DNA from: Corylus avellana
Taxonomy: Eukaryota; Streptophyta; Magnoliopsida; Fagales; Betulaceae
Length of the DNA stretch: 64,000 nucleotides
Direction: 5' to 3'
NCBI RefSeq assembly: GCF_901000735.1
Contig: NC_081550.1
Location: 10,468,289-10,532,288 of the forward strand
Shown here: in pieces, positions 44,812-56,704 of the stretch
How positions within the stretch are numbered: position 1 is the first letter of the stretch
Layout of the letters: each line of letters begins with the position of its first letter
The notes under the pieces: generated by a model
Told to the model about the DNA's origin: nothing
Databases searched by the model: none
What the model saw: only the letters and a program-made list of their open reading frames with translations
Program-made: the position numbers and the translations under genes

Positions 44812-47129
44812 TTAGGAAGTGATTAATCACCGAAAATCAAGGAGGACGGGGGGAGCAGACCAAGGAGACAGATGGAGGCTTTTCAACAAGCTCAATCAGA
44901 TTGTGACTTGCCTGACTTGGGTTATAAGAGAGTTAAATATACATGGAACAATTACGAAGAAAAAGATGCATTTACTCGTGAAAGGCTTGATAGAGGGCTA
45001 GCATACAATGAATGGTGTGCACTGTTTCCAAGAGTGGAAGTCTCAATAGAATCCGTGGTCAATCTTTGGTCCACTCATCCTTCATACTAGCAAATTGCCC
45101 AATGGTCATAACTGTAAGAGGGGTTTTATTTATGATGCCACATGGGGAAAAGAGGAAGCATGCAAGGATATTGTTAAGTTGGTTTGGAGGAAGACAGGAC
45201 GGCTGGTTGATATGTGGATGAATGTGAAAGTGAAAATAGATGGTTGCAAGCGAGCTCTTTCTAAGTGGAAGAAAGATCATGTGGGTACGGCAGACAAGAA
45301 GATTGCAGAGAAAACCAAGCAACTAGATCAAATCCAAAGGCAAGAAGGTGACCTGGACGTTGCCTATATTGAGAAACTTAAGATGGAGATATCTGGTCTT
45401 ATGGATCAGGAAGAGCTTTCTGGAGGCAAAGGGATAAGCAAGATTGGCTGAAATGTGGGGATAGGAACACACGTTATTTCCATTCAAGTGCATAACAAAG
45501 ACGGAAAAATCAGTTGGGTAGAATCCAGGATGAAGAGGGGCGTTTTTGGGAGAGTCAGGAGGGGATAGGTACTGCATTCGTTGACTATTATAGTAAATTG
45601 TTCACGGCTTAAGGCTCATGTAACATGCACAGATATTTAAGGGCAGTCACTACCTGAGTCTCAGAGGAGAAAAATCATCTCTTGCTGGTCGAATTTACTA
45701 GTGACGAAGTGTGCATTGCAGGGCATCAAATGGCTCATTTAAAAGCTCCGGGACCGGATAGATTTACGACAAGCTTCTTCCAAAAAAAAAAATAGGGCAA
45801 TGGTGGGTACGGAGGTTTGTAATGCTGTCCTATCTATATATTTTGAGATCTCGTGTTATGATTCCTCATTTAAATTTCACTTATATTGCACTCATCCCCA
45901 AAAATAAAAATCCCATTAGTGTGACTGAATTTTGCCCTATTAGCCTTTCGTAATGTTGTGTACAAAATCGTTTCAAAGGTTTTGGCCAATCGTTTGAAAA
46001 CTATTCTCTCTAAGCTTATAACGCCTACCCAAAGTGCTTTCATTTCGGGTCATTTAATTTCTAACAACATATTGGCTGCATATGAAACTCTACATATTAT
46101 GCATTCACGAATGTGGGTAAAGGAGTGCTATATGACGGTTAAGTTAGATATGAGTAAAGCATATGACCGGGTGGAGTGGGGTTTTTTGGAGAGAGTCATG
46201 ACACGGATGGGTTTTGCAGAGAGATGGATTAATCTTATCATGATGTGTATTCGGTTTGCAAATTATGCCATCCTTATTAATGGCAGTCCTATGGGTAGGA
46301 TATACCCCACACGTGGCATTAGACAGGGGACCCCATATTTGTTCCTCTTTTGTGCTGAAGCTTTTAGTGCTCTTCTAACCCAAGCTGATCGGAAGGGATA
46401 TCTATGGGGAGTTCCGACTTCCGAGAAGGGCCCTCGTATAAATCACTTATTTTTTGCGGATGACAGTTTGCTTTTTTATAGGGCTGATCTTAATCATTGG
46501 CAACAATTGTCAAAGATCCTACGCATTTACGAAAAATTATCTGGACAAAAGTTGAATCATGCCAAGACGTCTATTTTCTTCAGTAGGAATACCCCTAGGG
46601 CGATGAGGGAGCAAATCTTGGAAGTGTCGGGCTCCTGAGTGCACAGCAATATGCCACTTATTTGGGTCTCCCAGCAATAGTAGACAAATCACGAACAAAA
46701 GCTTTCAAAGGTATTAAGGATAGAGTATGGAAGAGGCTTCAGGATTGGAAGCTAAAGTTTTTTTCTCAAGCAGGAAAGAAAATTCTACTCAAAGCGGTCA
46801 TTCAAGCTATTCCCACATATAGCATGGGCGTTTTCTGGATGCCTAAAACTCTTTGTGGAGATTAATATACTCATGCAAAAGTTTTGGTGGGGGCACAAGG
46901 AAAATGACAAACATATCTATTGGATGAGTTGGGAGAAGATGGGGCTATCTAAAGCTAAAGGAGGAATGGGGTTCCGGAATCTTGTATCTTTTAACACCGC
47001 CCTATTGGCCAAACAATTTTGGCGGCTATGGAAGACCACAGACAGTTTAACGGCATGGATTTTGAAAGCAAAGTATTATCCAAATTGCTGCATGTTGGAA
47101 GCTGGATTGGGATCCAAACCTTCCTTTGA
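44812..47129 (+). mobile_element. L1-type LINE, 5' and 3' truncated
   Basis: ORF2 remains in several frames: end of the endonuclease (44872-45090, QMEAFQQAQ, ERLDRGLAYNEWC), a linker (45095-45451), reverse transcriptase (45958-46638, LDMSKAYDRVEW, GIRQGTP and catalytic FADD at about residues 166-169) and the C-terminal part (46662-47129, AGKKILLKAVIQAIPTYSMG). Stops and frameshifts interrupt it, and a short piece after RQG is missing. The 3' end is absent, because LINE sequence changes into the NFD4 terminal exon at 47130. Confidence 0.88.
45958..46638 (+). pseudogene. L1 reverse transcriptase domain
   Basis: A 226-codon open piece of ORF2 with fingers motif TPTQSAFISGHLISNN, palm LDMSKAYDRVEW, GIRQGTPYLFLF (shortened relative to the usual RQGDP form) and HLFFADDSLLFY with the two catalytic aspartates. 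Such enzymes copy LINE RNA at a nicked target site. The frame lacks endonuclease and tail, so it is not functional here. Confidence 0.85.
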
Positions 47130-47841
47130 GGGAGTTTTACAGGGGCGACATTTATAAGAAGTTCAAAGAGGCAGCCATTAACATAATGACAGATGCTGAG
47201 ACACCGAAAGAGAAAAACAGAGGAAAGGAGAACTTTTGATTGGGGTTTATTTATACATGTGCAGATGTATTCTGGTTCTGAATCTATGTTTATTAATTTA
47301 GCTTGCAACAAGAATCAAAAAGGTTGTCGATTACTGCTAAATGGATCCCATTTTCTGTATATTGATCAGATGATTCAGATTAATCACCAAAGTGCATGCT
47401 TTCCAATTTGCCTGCCCAAGGCTTGAAAAAGAGAAAGGGTGCTTGAAAAGTGTTTGCTTTTTTTGGTTTATTAATTTTGGCTGTTGACAGGACACTCTCC
47501 TTGTCTTTTGTTGTTTGCTCAGCGAACAAAGTAGCTCGAAGGAACAACATATTAAAAACGATTGTATTAACATGCATGAAATTTCATTACTTTAAAGTTA
47601 AAAAAGTGAATGAAACTTTTAATTTCTTTGTAATGTGTTATGTTTAATCGTTAAATCTCTTAATAGAGGAATGTTAAAATTATCAAAATATACCTTGTTT
47701 TTAAGTAAAAATAAAAAAGGAAAAAAAAAATTGTAAAGATTCAATTAATAGGATTAAATAAAATTTATAAAAATACCTATAGTTTGTAAGTTTTTTTTTT
47801 TTTTTTTTTTTTTTCAATAACAAATATGAATATTTTAAAAA
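47130..47841 (+). pseudogene. NFD4 3' end, copy B (split from its downstream part)
   Basis: It starts inside the last exon and keeps the final 35 codons or so and the stop (EFYRGDIYKKFKEAAIN...KENF) with few changes, then the 3' UTR up to GAAGGAA at about 47545. About 277 bp of AT-rich sequence absent from copy A follows (47546-47822), then ATGAATATTTTAAAAA. The rest of the gene is missing on its left, where an L1 is fused. Confidence 0.85.
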
Positions 47842-48133
47842 GGGGAAACTTTACTTACTCTGGAACTTACGCGTCTTTTGCAAATACTCCTCAATCTTCA
47901 AAGTCTCCCACTTTAGTATATCGAACTTTCGTTTCGTTTCAAATACCCCCTACCATTAGATGTTGGAGTTAAATCAAATGGTAGAATGAGTAAAAGACCT
48001 TTATATCCCTAAATTTTTTACAAATTCCAAATTTACCCTTATTTATATATAAAAAAATTATTATTATATTTTGTTTTAAAAAAAAGAGTGACCCATCGTG
48101 GGTCACTTGTGACCACGGCGGGTCACCAGTGTG

Positions 48134-48137
<4 letters not shown>

Positions 48138-48166
<29 letters not shown>
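48138..48166. repeat. (GA)n microsatellite
   Basis: About 14 GA units. They follow a short block of GTGGGTCAC/GTGACC inverted motifs. Confidence 0.95.
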
Positions 48167-48167
<1 letters not shown>

Positions 48168-48321
48168 CACATTATAAGACACCGGTGCACTAACCTACGC
48201 TCTCGCAGCTTGATTGGTCGCTCCGAGCCTCGGCAACGCTGGTGCGATTCTCACGCCATTCTTGCTCTGTGATCTTTTTCTCTGCTTCGGTTCTGGGCTT
48301 GCTCACTCTCTGATGGATGAG

Positions 48322-48671
48322 TGTTACAGTGTTGATATGATTCACATTGTAATTGAGCTAGAGTAAGAAATAAAAGAGAGAAAGAATAGAAAGAAAGAGA
48401 AGAATGGATAGTATTCTTATTGAACAAGCATTTCGAGGATGCTGACCTCCAAGTTCATCAATGAACAAATGACTACAAAGCTAAGGCTGATCACAACTGA
48501 TCTTTAGCCTTTATACATCTGTTTCCCGTCCACACTTAACAACTAACCAACTAACAGAATCTTAACTACTATAACATAAATTGTAACTATCTAGTAGTTG
48601 AAGCTCTTAAACTCTTCCACATGTCTTCCTAAACCATTGACAACTGTCCATGCAATGCTTAGCTTGTTACA
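48322..48671 (-). repeat. 3' LTR of the chromovirus
   Basis: On the minus strand it starts TGTAACAAGC and ends CACTGTAACA, 350 bp, with termini TGTTAC/GTAACA. It directly follows a purine tract (AAAGGAGGGAGTAG, 48685-48672). A TATA box TATAAAGG lies at 48515-48508 on the minus strand. Only one LTR is present. Confidence 0.8.
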
Positions 48672-48683
48672 CTACTCCCTCCT

Positions 48684-49171
48684 TTAAAACACCTTCCCTA
48701 CAAGGTGAGGGTAAGATTGTTTTAAGGAGTAATATTCCTCCCATGTAGCATCTGCAGCCTCTTGCCTTGCCCAACGTATGAGTAGTTCAGTAATAGGGCG
48801 GTTTGCTACAGGTCTACACCGTCTGGATAATACCTCCACCGACTTAGGTTGAAGAACACCATTCCCATCTACTGGAGGTAGCCTTGGAGTGACTATGGTG
48901 TCCCTTCCCAACTTCGGTTTCAACTGTGATACATGAAACACAGGATGGATTTTAGCTGCAGCTGGTAAGTCTAGTTCATAAGCTACTTCTCCAATTCTTC
49001 TAACCACAATGGTCCATAGAATCTAGGAGACAACTTCAACGCCCTTCTAATGACTAAAGAACCTTGTCTGTAAGGTTGCAGCCTTAAGTAAACCTGTTGT
49101 CCCACTGCCAAGGTTCTCTCTGTTCTTCTTAAATCAGCATACTTCTTCATTATTTGTTGGGCATGCTGCAA
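48684..49171 (-). pseudogene. Chromovirus integrase C-terminus with chromodomain-like end
   Basis: Two overlapping frames. The first (49171-48983) reads VYLRLQPYRQGS and KLSPRFYGP, typical of the integrase C-terminal module. The second (49007-48684) reads RRIGEVAYELDLPAAAKIHPVFHVSQLK and ends with RPITELLIRW...ATWEEY, a chromodomain-like fold that in active elements directs insertion to chromatin. The frame change lies near 49000. Confidence 0.82.
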
Positions 49172-49881
49172 ATTCTATTGCAACAGGGGTACAATGACTT
49201 CTCTATTCTTCAAAATTTCATCAACGTCCTCCACTTTGGTAGTACCTGGTACATAGGAAAGCAACCTTAGAGGTGGCTTGCCATGCACTGCTTCAAATGA
49301 GGTCATTTTAATGGACCAGTGCTAGGTTGTATTATGCCAATACTCAGCCCATGGTATCCAATTACTCCATTGCTTAGGTCTATCCTAAACAAAGCATCTC
49401 AAGTAATTTTCCAAACATTTATTCACAATCTCAGTTTGGCCATTAGTTTGAGGATGGTAACTTGTACTCATTTTCAAAGAAGTTTCTTGCAACCTAAACA
49501 ATTTTCTCCAGAATTTACTTGTAAAGGTGGGGTCTCTATCAGAACAATACAAGTAGGCATGCCATGTAACTTGAAAATGTTAGCCACAAAAAAGTTGAGC
49601 TAACTTTGAGGCAATGTAAGGATGAGCTAACGAAATAAAGTGGCTATATTTTGATAATCTGTCTACTGCCTCAAATATCACAGAATGTCCCTGAGATATA
49701 GGCAATCCTTCCACAAAATCCATAGAAATGTCAGACCAAATCTGCAGAGGAATACGAAGAGGTTGTAGTAGCCCAGCAGAAGAAGTATTCTCATGCTTAT
49801 TTTGTTGACAGATTGCACATTCCCTGATGAAGGTCTTAAGATCTTTTTTCATACCTTTCCAAAAAAAATATCTCTTAGCTC
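49172..49881 (-). pseudogene. Chromovirus integrase core, left of the CACTA insertion
   Basis: Contains the rest of the zinc finger (FIRECAICQQNKHE) and the first catalytic aspartate in WSDISMDFVEGLP, then AVDRLSKYSHFISLAHPY. The continuous frame ends at 49580. Diverged coding-like sequence continues to 49172 with stops. The first histidine part of the zinc finger lies beyond the CACTA element, at about 53706-53760 (HSGFERTM). Confidence 0.8.
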
Positions 49882-49904
49882 CACTACAAGAAAATTGGTC
49901 TTTA

Positions 49905-50345
49905 GCGACCATATTTTTAGCCACGACTCAATAGTCGTCACTATTGATCAATATTAGCGACAACAATTTACTGTCGTCGCTAATTTCATAAAAAAAGATT
50001 TGAAAACAGCGATGACTAGAAGTTGTCGCTGATAGGTAGTCGCTAATGCTGGAATAATAGTTTTTACCTGGCACGAAAAGCTGCGCCAAAAAAATTGTGA
50101 CGGGTCCAAATCAGTTGCGGCGACATTTTCGTCGCTAATAATAATATTAATTAGCGACGACACTATCGTTTCTAACTAATGAAAGGAAAAAAAAAATTAA
50201 AAATTAAAAAAATTAAAATCATAATTAGCGACGACAATGTCGTCACTAATTGAAATTATTATTAGCGACGACAATTGTTGTCGCTAATTAGTTAAAGAAA
50301 AAAAATTAGAATCCCTATTAGCGATGACAAAGGTCGTCGCTAATT
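49905..50345. repeat. CACTA left subterminal repeat region
   Basis: At least eight copies of TTAGCGACGACA or its inverse TGTCGTCGCTAA, often paired head-to-head as 25-bp palindromes separated by AT-rich spacers. In CACTA elements such repeats bind the TNPA-type protein. Confidence 0.85.
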
Positions 50346-51446
50346 AATTTTAATGAAATTTATAGCAGGAGTATTAATTTCAGAAGGGCGCGCAACCATT
50401 TTTACCCAAAATTTCTTCCTCCAATTTTTTACCCTAAATTTCATAGTTTTGTTGGAAACCATTTTGAACGGCCGTCTCAGATGGAAAATCCCCTTTCTCA
50501 CAGTTGAAGGTTCTCATATGGAAAATCCCATTTCTTGGTAATTTCTCTCTCTAGTTGATGGTTGTGCTTTTGTTTTATTTATTTACTTTTTGTTTTTTGT
50601 AGTGGTGCTTTTGTTCCATCTCTGTTCTTCTAGAAAGATTTTTTTCTCTCCCTCTTTGATTTTTTTCCTTCTACCTTTACGGCAAACTCACTCAAAAATT
50701 GCGAAAGAAAGAGAAACTCTGAGGAAGAAATTCTGGTTGCTTAGGTGTTGTATTGTTAATTCTAGTTGCTTTTTCTTTTTCTGTAGTAATGTTATGATTT
50801 CCTTTGTATGCTGAGGAAGGTTCACAAAAAGCCCCAAAAGATCGAAAATAGCAAAGACAACAAGTCTTCAAACAGACAAAATTCCTAAAGACAGATTGGG
50901 CAACTCTCCGATCCGGCCACACATTTTCTCCGATACTTGAATCTAATCACAGGTGTCTCTCTCATCTCATGCTCGAACTCTATTATATTCAATGCTTGAA
51001 CTCTATTATCTCATACTTGAATCCAATGCTTGATTTTGGCATTGGATTTTTGTCGGGATCATCAGAAATTTTAAGCTCCCCCACCCTCCCTCTTCTGAGT
51101 TGATGTTAATTCTGATTGATTTTTTGGTATTGGGCTAGTTGGTTGTTACAAGATTTTTTTTTTTTTTTGGATGGTTGTTACAAGATTCCACGACTACTGG
51201 TTGAACTTTGGTTAAGAATTACCTAAAATCAAGAATATAAAGATTAAGTCTTTGAGAAATAGGTGTAAATAGGTTTTTGCTTTGAGAAATGTTCGTTTTG
51301 TTAAACTAATAATGAAGAGAAAGATGTTGTGCCGATTTTAGTTGCTCCCCTGATTGGTGCTCCTTTTCGGTTAATATGTCAATGGTGCTAACTTGGTCAG
51401 CAAAAGCTGTAGTAATTAGTTTTCTATTTTTACATGAGCGTAAGAT

Positions 51447-52166
51447 GTGATTTTGTTGTTTTATAGAAGGAAACTCATAGATTTGATGAGAAGTATTCAA
51501 AAGGTGTTGAACAATTTGTTAGTATGGCACGTGGTCACGTGGATGAGCTTAATAGGATCAGGTGTCCATGTCGCAAGTGTTACTTATCGTTATTATAAGC
51601 CTATAGACGAGATAGAGGATGATTTGTTCATTAACGGAATTGATATGAATTACACCCGATGGGTATTTCATGGGGAAGAAGATCCGTTTCGTACAAATTT
51701 GCATGTCGATCATGATGATAACAATGCAAGTGTGGAGGATATCGGTGATGTTGACGAAATGTTAAATGATATCCGAATGGGTATATTTCTGGATGGTAAT
51801 ACAGGTGAATCATCAACTACTCCAGGTCCAACAACCAATGGTTATGAATCGAAAAATTTTGACCAACTGTTGGAAGATGCTCGACGTGAACTTTATCCAG
51901 GTTGTAAGAAATTTTCAACACTTGCTTTCATTACAAATCTATTTCACATAAAGATGTTTTACAATATGAGTAACAAGGCGTTTGATATGGTGATTGACTT
52001 GATAAAGAGGGCTCTCCCTGATGGGGAGACATTACCAAGATCGTATTATAAAGCAAAACGATTGAGGCGAGGCTTGGGTTTAAGTTATGAGAAGATACAT
52101 GCATGCAAGAATTCTTGTGTGCTTTTCCGAAAGGAACATGCAGATAAAGAAAAATGTCCAACCTAA
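51447..52166 (+). pseudogene. CACTA transposase N-terminal fragment
   Basis: Contains YYKPIDEIEDDLFINGIDMN and TRWVFHGEEDPFRTN, the transposase-associated domain at the start of TNP2/TNPD proteins, then acidic sequence and FDMVIDLIKRALPDGETLP. The preceding part (ARGHVDELNRIRCPCRKCY) lies in another frame at about 51523-51580, so there is a frameshift near 51580. The frame ends at KEKCPT, where the cysteine-rich CPKC motif would follow, and the catalytic domain is absent. Confidence 0.82.
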
Positions 52167-53130
52167 AAGATTGTTAAGTTAGGGTTCAAATTCATATATG
52201 GTTGATGTTCCGTACTATTTTAAATCATGACGGTAAATGGTTGATGTTCCATACTATTTCAAATTCATATATGGTTGTTGTTTTTGTTTTGAGGGCTATG
52301 GAGAGGGGCAGAGGACTAATGTGTTCAGTGGTGTTTGGTTTGGATGGAGTGAAGGGGCTACTTGTGAGAATGGATGATAATTTTGGAGCTAAATCAATTA
52401 CAACATTTCATCATAACAACCTGGGAATATAATGGGGTGTTCTTGGCTAAAAAATGTTTCAATGACTCAGGATTTATCATCAACAATTTATAAAATCAAA
52501 ATTGTTGAGTTCTTCTTTACTTTTTTTTTGATAAATAAAATGAAAATTGAAAAGTGTCTTCCATGCTATTTGTGAAGTATTGTTTGGTTGGGAACCTGTT
52601 GCTTTGTCTTGCCATGATTTACTGTATCAATTATGGTATGAAATTCCTCTATGCTGTGATACATGACGGACAATGTTCTTTTTCTATTGCGTTTTTTCAT
52701 GTTTAACTAACAACTGTTTGTCCAACTATGTGGTTATTATATTAGACACGCTTGTAGTTTTTAAGTAAGTTTTCTTGTCTAATATATGCTCTTCTTCTCC
52801 GTGCAGTTACATATGGTATTGATGAGTTGTACAAGTTATCAGTTCTTACATCTGGGAAGCCTTCTTTGTAATCCTTTTTTTGCTGCTTAGCTACATATGA
52901 AGTTTAATTTCTCAAGGAACATTGTTGTTGATGTATGCCTTCTTTGGCACTTGCTTAAAAACTTGACAATTATGTAGTCTTCTTAGGCCATTTTCGAGAC
53001 TTCTTCACTTGTAATTAACTCTGTTTCAGACTTTTTAACATATTTAATTAGAAAATGAGTTCTTAAGTAAGCTCTAACATATTGTTATGTTTAGATCATT
53101 CATACCAAACAATTTAAAACATTAATCGGC
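52167..53130. other. CACTA interior without recognised coding sequence
   Basis: AT-rich. A short repeated phrase (ATATGGTTGATGTTCC, 52194 and 52230) follows the transposase fragment. I see no TNPA-like ORF. Confidence 0.5.
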
Positions 53131-53159
53131 CAAAAAGAAATGCATTTGATGTTGATGAC

Positions 53160-53702
53160 GATGATCATCAGCAACACTGATGTGTGGGTCATCAGCGACG
53201 ACAAAATGTCGTTGCTAATGTGTGCGTCATCAGCGACAATAAATGTCGTCGCTGATATGTAAGTCATCAGCGGTGACAAATGTCATCGCTGATGTGTGCT
53301 TCATCATCGATGACAAATGTCATAGATGATATGTGAGTCATCAGCGACGACATTTGTCGTTGCTGACGTGTGAGTCATCAGCGACAGCAATGTCGTCGTT
53401 GATATGTGCATCATCAGTGACAACAATGTTGTCGCTGATGTGTGCATCATCAGCGATGACATCGACTTTAAAAAGGCATTTTCAGCAACAAACTTTGATA
53501 GTTATTAGCGACGACATTTGTCGTCGCTGATCATTATTAACAGCGACAACATGGAAGGTCGTCGCTGATTAGTCTTTAACGACAGATTACATGCAAAAAC
53601 TGGGAGCGACGACCGTAGTCGTCGCTGATGACCATTAGCGACGACATGTAGGTCTTTAGCGACAACTCTAGGTCGTCGCTAAAGACCCATTTTCCTATAG
53701 TG
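53160..53702. repeat. CACTA right subterminal repeat array
   Basis: About ten units of roughly 42 bp, each with CATCAGCGACGACAA and its inverse around a short loop followed by TGTGYGTCAT (Y marks variation). Towards the end the core changes from CAGCGAC to TAGCGAC, as in the left region. Confidence 0.85.
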
Positions 53703-53705
53703 CTC

Positions 53706-55330
53706 ATTGCATTGTCCTTTCAAATCCAGAGTGGCTTGCCATAGGATCACTATGTACAAAATCCAAAACTTGTTTCTTGATGGCTTGACAGCTTTCCAAA
53801 CACAATCTATGCTTGTAGAATAACAGCCCATCCGATATACTTATCTGTATTCAGTTTGTTCCTCTGCCATCTTCCAATTAAACCCTTCAACTCCTCATCC
53901 ACCTGGTATTGCTCTTTAAGCTTATCAATCCAATCAGAAGTAGGAATGAAATAGCCACTTCATCTGCCCATCCCTCTCTTCTAGATAATGCATCTGCTAC
54001 TCTATTCTCCACCCATCTCTTGAATTACACAGTAAAATCATAGCCTAACAACTTGGTGATCCATTTATGTTGAAAAGGTGTACCAATTTTCTGTTCAAGT
54101 AAGAACTTTAGGCTCTGTTGATCAGTCTTAAACACAAAACTTTAGCCTAGCAAATACAGTCTACACTTCTAGATGGCAGTCACCAATACAAACAACTCTT
54201 TCTCATATATTGACATAGAAGAGCTCTTCCTTTCAAAGCCTTGCTCAAGTAAGCAAAAGGCCTACAATTCTGCATAAAAAATGGTCCTATACACATTCCA
54301 CTTTCATCACATTCAATAACAAAGGCTTCGGAAAAGTTTGGCAAAGCTAGGACAGGAGCTTCAGTTACTGCATTTTTCAAATTTTGAAAAGCCTCCTTGG
54401 CAGCTTCATCCTAAGTGAATGCATTCTTTTTCAACATAGAAGTTAAAGGAGCAGCAATTGATCCATATCCTTTTATGAACTTCCAGTAGTAGCATGTTAA
54501 ACCCAAGTATCATCTTAAGGATTTAATGTTACTTGGAAATGGCCAATCCACCATTGCCTGTATCTTGCTTGGATCAGCTTTCACCCCATGTTCTGAAACA
54601 ATGTGGCCTAGGTAGTCCATCTCTTTACACCCAAATTTACACTTTGACTTCTTGGCAAATAACTAGTGTCTCCTCAAGATGTCTAAGGTTATGTGTAAAT
54701 GGTTTCTGTGGCTGTTTACATACTAAATACAAGAATGTCATCAAAGAATACTAAAATGAACTTCCTAAGGTGAGGCTAGAAAATATGATTCATTAAGCTT
54801 TGGAAGGTAGAAGGTGCATTAGTTAAACCAAATGGCATAACCAAAAATTCATAGTGGCCTTCACGTGTCCGAAAGGCAGTCTTAGGAATATCCTTCTCAA
54901 CCACTCTAATCTAGTGATAACCAGATCTCAAATCCAATTTAGAAAAAATGGTAGACCCCAACAGCTCATCCAACAGTTCATCTACCACAAGAATTGAAAA
55001 CCTATCTTTAATAGTCACCTTGTTAAGGGATCTGTAATCCATGCACATTCTCCATGTTGCATCAACTTTCCTCACTAGGATTACTGGGGAAGAAAAAGGG
55101 CTAGTGTTGTGTCTAATTACACTAGATTGCAACAATTCCTTGACTATCTATTCAATTTCTTCTTTTTGATAGAATGGATATCTGTAAGGCCTGACTGAAA
55201 CAGGCTGCATACATTCTTGCAGGGTAATAGCATGATCATGTGATCTGTTTAATGGTAGCTTAGTAGGTTCTTTCAAAATATCCTTAAACTTCTCAAGGAT
55301 ATCATCCAACACTCTTGGATTCTGACTTCT
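53706..55330 (-). pseudogene. Chromovirus reverse transcriptase, RNase H and integrase start
   Basis: 55135-54911 reads [20 protein letters not shown] and [13 protein letters not shown]. Near 54760-54720 the catalytic box FFDDILVFS is present. RNase H starts at 54380 (EAPVLALPNFSEAFVIECDE). The linker and the first histidines of the integrase finger reach the CACTA border at 53706. Stops occur throughout, including within the finger region. Confidence 0.8.
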
Positions 55331-56704
55331 TGTTGTGACAAATACTACCTAAATTAATAGACAATATTCACTAGGTTTTACTCGCAAGTGCACAAGATCA
55401 AAACGATAGTATAGCAGGCAAATACGAGATCATTCCCATGAGGATTGGTAAATTATTCTTAGAATGTAATTTCTTATTTAATTAACGGTTTTAAAACAAT
55501 TGTCACAAATTGAATAAAGAAATAAAATAAAAGATCAACTAATCTAAAAATGATTAGGGTTTTGAAATCCACCGCTAACCATACTCAAATAAGATTAACA
55601 ATATGCCAATATTCAAATTATCTCTAGATATATAATGTTTGCCAACCTAAGGGCATGGTATATACTTCTTAAGCTATTGATTTCCCTAAACAACGAACTA
55701 GGCATGGTATATACTCTAGTTCTTTTCTTCCCCAAAGGATTTAACATGGTATCTACTAAGTTGTTCCTTAAGGAAGCATAAATTTATAGAAATCGACAGC
55801 CACACAAGGCCTAGGGCATGGTATCTACTCCCGGTTCCCCATGTTGATTAGCTCAAGAACCTGTGATGGGGTTTTTTGGTCACCTTATTAAGCTCAAGAC
55901 TCGGTCATCTAAATTGACTTAAATAACATAGATCCAAACACATGCATATGATCAAACACATTCACATGAAGAATTCAAGTAAACAGGAAGTAATCAAACT
56001 AAACACCCAAAATATAATTATAGCAAAAGCGCTAATATTGCAATCCTAAACAAACATGCTTCAAACTAGCACTAATTAAAAGACTAACTACATAACAAAA
56101 TAAAAGAGGAAGAGAAGAAAAACTCAAACTCTTCTTGATCTAGCCTTCAATTCTTTTCCAGAGCTTGTGTTTGCTTCTCCACACTTTTTCCTAGAGGCTT
56201 AGCGGTCTATTTATAGGCTTAGGAAAACATAGAAGCCCTAAAAAACCTAATAAAATCGGAGGTTCATTTCCTAATACAAGTAGGAATTTGAAAACCAAAT
56301 TTGGGTTGAAAAATGAGTCTAGCCGCATATTCTAATGCTCCAACGCACGAGTGCACTCGATCCCAGGTGTGATGTGCTCAAGTGCAAGCCTGCGCTTGAT
56401 CCTTGCCTGTGTGCGCTCTACCCTTCTTTTTGTGTGCGCGCGCTGCTACTGCACTCGCTTCTTGTTCTCTGGCACTCAAACGCTTCTGTGCTCGTACCTA
56501 GTCTGCATGTGCTCGATCTCAACCTCCAAATTTTCCCAAAAATGCCCTTTAAGTCCAAAATTTTCAAAAATGTTTCATTTTCTTCAAAAACCAGTAAAAA
56601 GACATAAAACACAAAAATGAAACAAAGCATCAAATAATAACAAAACTAAGAGCCTAACATATGTAAAGTAAGGGGCTAAAATATGACTATTTTAGCATTT
56701 ATCA
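55331..56704 (-). repeat. Solo LTR of an Athila-like family with TSD CTTCT
   Basis: On the minus strand it starts TGATAAATGC and ends TCACAACA, 1374 bp, flanked by CTTCT at 55326-55330 and 56705-56709. A TATA box CTATAAATAG lies at 56216-56207 (minus). A CG-rich patch with ACTCGATC/GTGCGC motifs lies at 56330-56530. Four copies of CATGGTATMTAC (M varies) lie at 55653-55830. There is no internal sequence, so the element was removed by recombination between its LTRs. Confidence 0.92.

Larger units (their letters stand above)
49882..53702. mobile_element. CACTA (En/Spm) element, non-autonomous, inserted in the integrase
   Basis: Ends CACTACAAGAAAATTGG and the inverse of CACTATAGGAAAATGGG, with a 3-bp duplication CTC (49879-49881, 53703-53705). 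Both subterminal regions are filled with TAGCGACGAC/GTCGTCGCTA palindromes. The interior carries the start of a transposase gene but not its catalytic part. 3821 bp. Confidence 0.93.

Noticed and set aside
53160..53580. CRISPR-like array of regularly spaced repeats
   Set aside because: Units are palindromic, spacers are not unique, and they lie at the end of a CACTA element in a plant genome.
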